Shown here: in pieces, positions 59,809-64,000 of the stretch | Layout of the letters: the number at the start of each line of letters is the position of its first letter | Numbering within the stretch: the stretch's first letter is position 1 | NCBI RefSeq assembly: GCF_002975275.1 | Contig: NZ_PCOQ01000003.1 | Coordinates: 308,254 to 372,253 of the forward strand | Origin: Achromobacter sp. MYb9 | Lineage (GTDB): Bacteria > Pseudomonadota > Gammaproteobacteria > Burkholderiales > Burkholderiaceae_B | Length of the DNA: 64,000 nucleotides | Direction of reading: 5' to 3' | Notes under the pieces: model-generated | The model's input: only the letters and a program-made list of their open reading frames with translations | What the model was told of the DNA's origin: nothing | Database searches by the model: none | Program-made: the position numbers and the translations under genes

Positions 59809-60612
59809 TCAGCGCGCGGCCAGCGCATAGCGCCGGGGAGACACGCCGTACGTGCGCACGAACAGGCGGGTCATGTGGCTTTGGTCGGCAAAACCGCCCG
59901 CCGCGGCGGCGTCCGCAAGCGCCTTGCCTTCGCGGATCAGGCGGCGCGCCACCAGCAGCCGACGCTGCATCTGGTAGGCATGGGGCGTCAGGCCCGTGGC
60001 GCCGGCAAAGGCGCGCAGGACCTGGTAGCGGCTCAGGCCACTGGCGGCCGCCAGATCGGCCAGCGATATCGTGGCGGCGGGGTCGTCGTCGATCAGGGCG
60101 CGGGCGTGGCGTATCGCGTCGGGCACGCCGCGGCCGGTTTCCGGCGGCGCGTACGGGCTGTGCGCCGCCGCCACGATGCGCAACAGCAGCGCGTCGCACG
60201 CCAGCCCGGTTTCGGCGCCATCCGTCACGTGGGCGTAAAGCGCCAGCACATCGCGCGCCAGCGCCGGGTGATCCCGGGCGGGGTGTTCAAATTCGTAGCG
60301 GCGTCCGTCTGCCAGCAGCTCGGCCGCGCTTTGCGCGATCACGGCCGGGTCCAGATACAGCATCTGCCAGGCGCGCGTGCCGTCACCGATGGGCGCGCCG
60401 TCGTGGACCTCGCCCGGGTTGACGGTAATGACGTAACCGGGGCCAGCCTGCACCCGGCCGCGCCCGCTATGCGACACCTGGGCGCCTGCGCGGATCACGC
60501 CAATGCCGAATTGATCGTGCGTGTGCCGCGAAAAGGCGTGTCCGCTGCACGCCGCCACGGCCTGCACGCCGGCAAGCACGCTGCGCCGCATGATGAACTG
60601 GCCGGGTGGCAT
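59809..60612 (-). CDS. AraC-family regulator
   Basis: A 267-residue protein. The cupin-type sensor arm is FSRHTHDQFGIGVIRAGAQVSHSGRG, and the two helix-turn-helix units are ISLADLAAASGLSRYQVLRAFAGATGLTP and LADAAAAGGFADQSHMTRLFVRTYGVSP. It is likely the regulator of the downstream EamA exporter. Architecture matches the AraC at 44205-45014, typical of LysE/EamA-linked regulators. Confidence 0.88.
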   Translation of the reverse strand: MPPGQFIMRRSVLAGVQAVAACSGHAFSRHTHDQFGIGVIRAGAQVSHSGRGRVQAGPGYVITVNPGEVHDGAPIGDGTRAWQMLYLDPAVIAQSAAELLADGRRYEFEHPARDHPALARDVLALYAHVTDGAETGLACDALLLRIVAAAHSPYAPPETGRGVPDAIRHARALIDDDPAATISLADLAAASGLSRYQVLRAFAGATGLTPHAYQMQRRLLVARRLIREGKALADAAAAGGFADQSHMTRLFVRTYGVSPRRYALAAR

Positions 60613-60634
60613 GCGCGTGGCCTTGCCAGGGCGG

Positions 60635-60973
60635 TCAGCCCTTGTATTCCTTCATGACTTGCTGCAGGAATTCGGCGCGGCTGATCTTGCCGTCCTTGTT
60701 GGCGTCCATGGCCGCAAACTGTTCAGCGGACAGGTTATTCGGCAATTCGCTCTTGCTGAGATGGCCGTCTTTGTTGGCGTCCAGCTTGGCGAAAGACTCT
60801 TCCATGAAGGCCTGGTATTCGCTTCGGCTGACCGCGCCGTTCTTGTCGGTGTCCAGGCGCTGCATTTGTGCCGGCGACAGCTGGACGCTGCCTTCGGAAG
60901 CGGGAGCGGCCCAGCCGGGCGCCGAGATAGCCAGCGCGGCGAATGCCGCGCTCAAGGTAATGAACTTCTTCAT
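60635..60973 (-). CDS. Exported EF-hand protein
   Basis: A 112-residue protein with a signal peptide (cleavage after GWA, residue 22). Three EF-hand loops are visible: DTDKNGAVSRSE (41-52), DANKDGHLSKSE (64-75) and DANKDGKISRAE (89-100), each with the Asp/Asn/Asp-Gly pattern for Ca2+. A periplasmic calcium-binding role is likely. It stands alone. Confidence 0.88.
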   Translation of the reverse strand: MKKFITLSAAFAALAISAPGWAAPASEGSVQLSPAQMQRLDTDKNGAVSRSEYQAFMEESFAKLDANKDGHLSKSELPNNLSAEQFAAMDANKDGKISRAEFLQQVMKEYKG

Positions 60974-61057
60974 GGTTTTCCTTCCCTTGCCGGCCGAAGC
61001 CGCGATTCTTGCAGCGTAGCCGAAATCACTTTAACGCGCTGCAACGGAAGGCCGCTT

Positions 61058-61552
61058 CTATTGCAGCCCGTTCCAGCGCGCCACGGAGGGCTCGGCCGCT
61101 GCCCACTTCCATTGCCCGTCAGGCTGGCGGCAGATCATGCTGATATAGGCCGGTGCAGGCGCATCGTCCTGCTCCACCGTGAACAGCACTTCGCGGCAGC
61201 GCGCCAGCGGGGTATCGATGTCGCGCACGACCTGGATGCCGCCGCGCTCATTGCCGACCGGCAGCGCATGGCGGATCTGCCACTGACGCACCTGGCCGAT
61301 GGGCAGTTCGCCCGCCGCGTTGGCCATCACGTTTTGCTGATCGTTCTTCCACTCGCGCAGCACGTATTTCACGGTGGCGTCGACGGCGGCCTGCACGCTG
61401 ACGCCGATGGCGTAGCCGGCAACGGGATTCGCGGTGGCGGCCCCGCTGACGGTGCCCACCACGGCGCCCGCCGCGCCACCGATGGAACTGCTTTGGCAGC
61501 CGCTCAATCCGACGGCGGCGGCCAGCGTCGCCAGCAGGCATGCGCGGCGCAT
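61058..61552 (-). CDS. Lipoprotein, paralogue of its neighbour
   Basis: A 164-residue lipoprotein (LSGC lipobox at about residue 19, GLSGCQSSSIGGAAG). A Gly/Ala-rich segment is followed by a conserved C-terminal domain with two Cys (LARCREVLFTVE; SMICRQPDGQWKWAAAEPSVARWNGLQ). It is the downstream member of a tandem pair; the ATG shares a base with the upstream gene's stop (TGATG). Function unknown. Confidence 0.8.
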   Translation of the reverse strand: MRRACLLATLAAAVGLSGCQSSSIGGAAGAVVGTVSGAATANPVAGYAIGVSVQAAVDATVKYVLREWKNDQQNVMANAAGELPIGQVRQWQIRHALPVGNERGGIQVVRDIDTPLARCREVLFTVEQDDAPAPAYISMICRQPDGQWKWAAAEPSVARWNGLQ

Positions 61553-62100
61553 CACTGCAACGATCCCCAGCGCGCCGTGGCCGGTTCGGCGTTCGCCCAG
61601 CGCCACTGCGCGCCGTCGCGGCAGACCGTCGTGACGAAGAATTCGCGCGACGGTTCGTCGCCAGCCTTGTCGGCCGGCGTGTCGATCGAAAAGACCACTT
61701 CCTTGCATTCCAGGCCCACGCCGCCAAATGCACGGCTGACAGCGACTTGGCCGTGCGCATCGCCTTCGATGGGAAGCTGGTGCTTCACGCTCCAGGGCGC
61801 GACGGCGCCCACGCCCAGTGGCCCGGCGGCGGTGGCAATGGCGTCTTGTTCTTCGCCCCGGGTCTTGCGCTGGGCGTAGGCCAGCGCGGCTTTGGCGCCC
61901 GCCTGCACGCCCAGGCCAATGCCGGTGGCGACGGTCGCGTTGTCGGTGACTTTGTTGGCGATGGCGGTGCCGGCGATACCGGCCGCGGCGCCGGTGCCTT
62001 CGCTTAGCAGCGAGCTGCAGCCGGACAGCGTGGTCAGCGCGGCGAGGGCGATCAGGGCAAGCGCGCGGCGGTTCGGGTGATGTGGCGAATGAGTGAACAA
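61552..62100 (-). CDS. Lipoprotein with TTG start, paralogue of its neighbour
   Basis: A 182-residue lipoprotein: LALIALAALTTLSGCSSLL gives the signal and lipobox. No ATG lies close upstream, but AGGAGG eight bases before TTG 62100 defines the start. The Gly-rich stretch and the C-terminal domain (LECKEVVFSID; VTTVCRDGAQWRWANAEPATARWGSLQ) parallel the neighbouring lipoprotein, so the pair is a tandem duplication. Function unknown. Confidence 0.78.
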   Translation of the reverse strand: MFTHSPHHPNRRALALIALAALTTLSGCSSLLSEGTGAAAGIAGTAIANKVTDNATVATGIGLGVQAGAKAALAYAQRKTRGEEQDAIATAAGPLGVGAVAPWSVKHQLPIEGDAHGQVAVSRAFGGVGLECKEVVFSIDTPADKAGDEPSREFFVTTVCRDGAQWRWANAEPATARWGSLQ

Positions 62101-62265
62101 GCGGCTTGCCTCCTGCGTGATACGTGGCGCCGCAAGTATAGGAGGGCGGGCGCCCGCGCGGACGCGGCCTTTACATTTCTTGGCATTCCGCCCGTGGCGA
62201 CGGGGCAGGGGCGAAGGCAGGCCAAGGGGGCACGGTGACGCCAGCGGCTCAGGCACGGTACCTGG

Positions 62266-63234
62266 CTACGCGCCCAGCCGCGCGCCCTTGGTATAGACCT
62301 CGCGCAAGGCCGATGCGAACAGCGCGTCCACATTGCGCCGCAGGCCGTCTGCTCGGGTGAACAGCGAGATCGGGGGCAGGGTCCAGTCGAAGGAATAGGG
62401 CACGATGGCGGCGCCCGCGATGCGCACCAGTTCATCGGCGATGTCGGCGGGCAGGATCGATACGGCGCGGTCACTGGCCACGATCATTTCTCCGATCAGT
62501 TTGGACGAATCGCTTTGCACCGACGGTGGCGGCGGCGGCAGGCCGGCACGCAGGAAGATGTCGGCCACTTGTTCCCGGATGGGGCTGCCCGGCGTGCCCA
62601 GGATCCAGTCCAGGTCGGCCAGCCGGTTCCATTCCAGCCGGGACCGGCCCAGCCGCGCGGCCAGGCGGCGGCTTGCGATCAGCCGGGGCTGCTGGTGATA
62701 CAGCACTTCGAAGTCGATGTTGCTCAGGTCCACCGACGGCGTCGCCCAGCCCACCACGATGTCCAGGGTGTGGTCGCGCAGCTGGCGCAGCAGCGCGGGC
62801 CCCTGGCCTTCGTGGATGGTGGCGGTGATGCGGCGGCCTTGCGGCAACGTGCGGCTGATGGCCGCCGACAGCATCTGGCCCGACACGAAGGGGATGACAC
62901 CGATGTGCAGGTGGGCGGCGTGGCCGGCCGCCACGGCCTCCATTTCCTGTACCAGATGGCCCAGGTCGTGGACCAGGCCCCGGGCCCGTGCCAGCACCAC
63001 GGCGCCCAGCGCGGTAGGCGTCATGCCGCGCACTGACCGGTCGAAGAGCGGCACGTCGAACATGCTTTCCAGTTCGGCCAGGGCGTTGGTCACCGCCGGC
63101 TGGCTGGTGGCCATGTGCTCGGCCACCCGGGTCAACGACCCGTGCTGCTCGATCTGTAGCAGCAGCATCAGGTGGCGCATCTTCAGGCGCGAGGTCAGTT
63201 TCCGGATGACGGCATCCGGATCGAAGGCTGTCAT
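62266..63234 (-). CDS. LysR-family regulator
   Basis: A 322-residue LysR protein: LKMRHLMLLLQIEQHGSLTRVAEHMATSQPAVTNALAELESMFDVPLFDRSVRGM, then an effector domain (LHIGVIPFVSGQMLSAAISR). It resembles the GbpR/PcaQ branch. Divergent from the NADP-malic enzyme; arms CATAAG (63243-63248) and CTTATG (63287-63292) in the spacer might be part of its site. Confidence 0.87.
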   Translation of the reverse strand: MTAFDPDAVIRKLTSRLKMRHLMLLLQIEQHGSLTRVAEHMATSQPAVTNALAELESMFDVPLFDRSVRGMTPTALGAVVLARARGLVHDLGHLVQEMEAVAAGHAAHLHIGVIPFVSGQMLSAAISRTLPQGRRITATIHEGQGPALLRQLRDHTLDIVVGWATPSVDLSNIDFEVLYHQQPRLIASRRLAARLGRSRLEWNRLADLDWILGTPGSPIREQVADIFLRAGLPPPPPSVQSDSSKLIGEMIVASDRAVSILPADIADELVRIAGAAIVPYSFDWTLPPISLFTRADGLRRNVDALFASALREVYTKGARLGA

Positions 63235-63342
63235 AGACGAGCCATAAGGTATAGGTAATGGGACAATATTAAATCCGAATGATCGTCTTATGTCTTGGGG
63301 CCTAGAATTTTTGCATATTCAAGACAGCGAGGCTACCGCCCC

Positions 63343-64000
63343 ATGAACAACCCTTCCGACCGCCAGGCAGCACTGGACTATCACGAGTTCCCCACCCCGG
63401 GAAAGATTTCTGTGGTGGCCTCCAAGCCGCTCGTCAACCAACGCGACCTGGCCCTGGCGTACTCGCCCGGCGTGGCGTCGGCGTGTGAAGAGATCGTGGC
63501 CGACCCGGCCAACGTCTATCGCTACACCGCGCGCGGCAACCTGGTGGGCGTGATCACCAACGGCACCGCGGTGCTGGGCCTGGGCAACATCGGCGCGCTG
63601 GCCTCCAAGCCGGTCATGGAAGGCAAGGCGGTGCTGTTCAAGAAGTTCGCCGGCCTGGACGTCTTCGACATCGAAATCAACGAAACCGACCCGGACAAGC
63701 TGGTCGAGATCATTGCCGGCCTGGAAGCCACCTTTGGCGGCATCAACCTGGAAGACATCAAGGCGCCGGAGTGCTTCACCGTCGAGCGCAAGCTCCGTGA
63801 ACGCATGAAGATCCCGGTCTTTCACGACGACCAGCACGGTACCGCCATCACGGTATCGGCCGCCTTCATCAACGGCCTCAAGGTCGTGGGCAAGGACATC
63901 AAGTCGGTCAAGGTCGTGACCTCGGGCGCGGGCGCCGCCGCCCTAGCGTGCCTGGACCTGATGGTGGACCTGGGCCTGCCGCTGGAAAACATCTGGGTGA
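63343..64000 (+). CDS. maeB: NADP-dependent malic enzyme (5' part only)
   Basis: The first about 219 residues of a malic enzyme: [39 protein letters not shown], then [52 protein letters not shown], the metal site [28 protein letters not shown], and the start of the NADP-binding domain ([17 protein letters not shown]). It decarboxylates malate to pyruvate, giving NADPH. MaeB-type enzymes usually carry a C-terminal phosphotransacetylase-like domain, which would lie beyond the window. Confidence 0.93.
   Translation, partial: MNNPSDRQAALDYHEFPTPGKISVVASKPLVNQRDLALAYSPGVASACEEIVADPANVYRYTARGNLVGVITNGTAVLGLGNIGALASKPVMEGKAVLFKKFAGLDVFDIEINETDPDKLVEIIAGLEATFGGINLEDIKAPECFTVERKLRERMKIPVFHDDQHGTAITVSAAFINGLKVVGKDIKSVKVVTSGAGAAALACLDLMVDLGLPLENIWV

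Overview
The window is 64 kb of uniformly GC-rich chromosome. It looks like a betaproteobacterium of the Alcaligenaceae (Achromobacter/Bordetella type). The case for this is inferred from content: a Bug-family tricarboxylate-type binding protein, a DUF4148 protein, many LysR/AraC/GntR regulators next to small transport or catabolic genes, and several FecI/FecR/TonB-receptor systems. No rRNA, tRNA, CRISPR array, transposase, integrase or phage structural gene was seen. No gene-free stretch exceeds about 300 bp; the longest are roughly 260 bp (12.5-12.76 kb) and 210 bp (53.53-53.74 kb).

Layout. 0-3.6 kb: a tripartite drug efflux operon on the minus strand (DHA2 MFS pump, HlyD adaptor, NodT outer-membrane factor cut by the window edge). 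3.8-12.5 kb: a triple-repeat DUF4148 protein, a divergent NimR/NimT-like regulator and exporter, an M4 protease with its overlapping emfourin-type inhibitor, a DUF2442-DUF4375 protein, an Asp/Glu-racemase-like protein, a 38-residue membrane protein coupled to an SPFH/prohibitin protein, and a large PTS EIIC-EAL fusion. 12.7-31.6 kb: an iron-acquisition island with four complete cell-surface signalling systems (ECF sigma factor, FecR anti-sigma regulator, TonB receptor with STN signalling domain), Fur-like boxes and one embedded hybrid histidine kinase. 31.6-37.3 kb: an aconitase-GntR-lactonase operon divergent from a Bug solute-binding protein, plausibly one uptake and catabolic unit for a di/tricarboxylate or lactone. 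37.3-40 kb: a TetR regulator divergent from a TIM-barrel isomerase and an alpha/beta hydrolase, with a perfect palindrome between them.

40-50 kb: mixed housekeeping and stress genes: two related 2OG-Fe(II) oxygenases (one in an operon with alkB), a HAD phosphatase, two SDRs, MgtC, a cupin, a VOC-AraC pair, a SUMF1-like exported protein and a ClsC-type phospholipase D lipoprotein. 49.6-58.8 kb: XRE-cupin regulator plus GNAT, an alpha/beta hydrolase divergent from a LysR, a 48-residue ORF with a leader hairpin, another SDR, TauE/SafE plus a Sel1-like protein divergent from a LysR, and a MATE pump divergent from a MarR. 58.8-64 kb: an EamA exporter with an AraC regulator, an EF-hand protein, two tandem paralogous lipoproteins, and a LysR divergent from an NADP-malic enzyme cut by the right edge.

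The iron island is the clearest co-ordinated system. Low iron would release Fur from the sigma-factor promoters. Each TonB receptor, when loaded with its ferric siderophore, would signal through its STN domain to FecR, which activates the sigma factor, which then transcribes the receptor gene. The ligands cannot be named from sequence. The most unusual single proteins are the EIIC-EAL fusion and the oxygenase in which the expected distal metal-binding His is a Gln.
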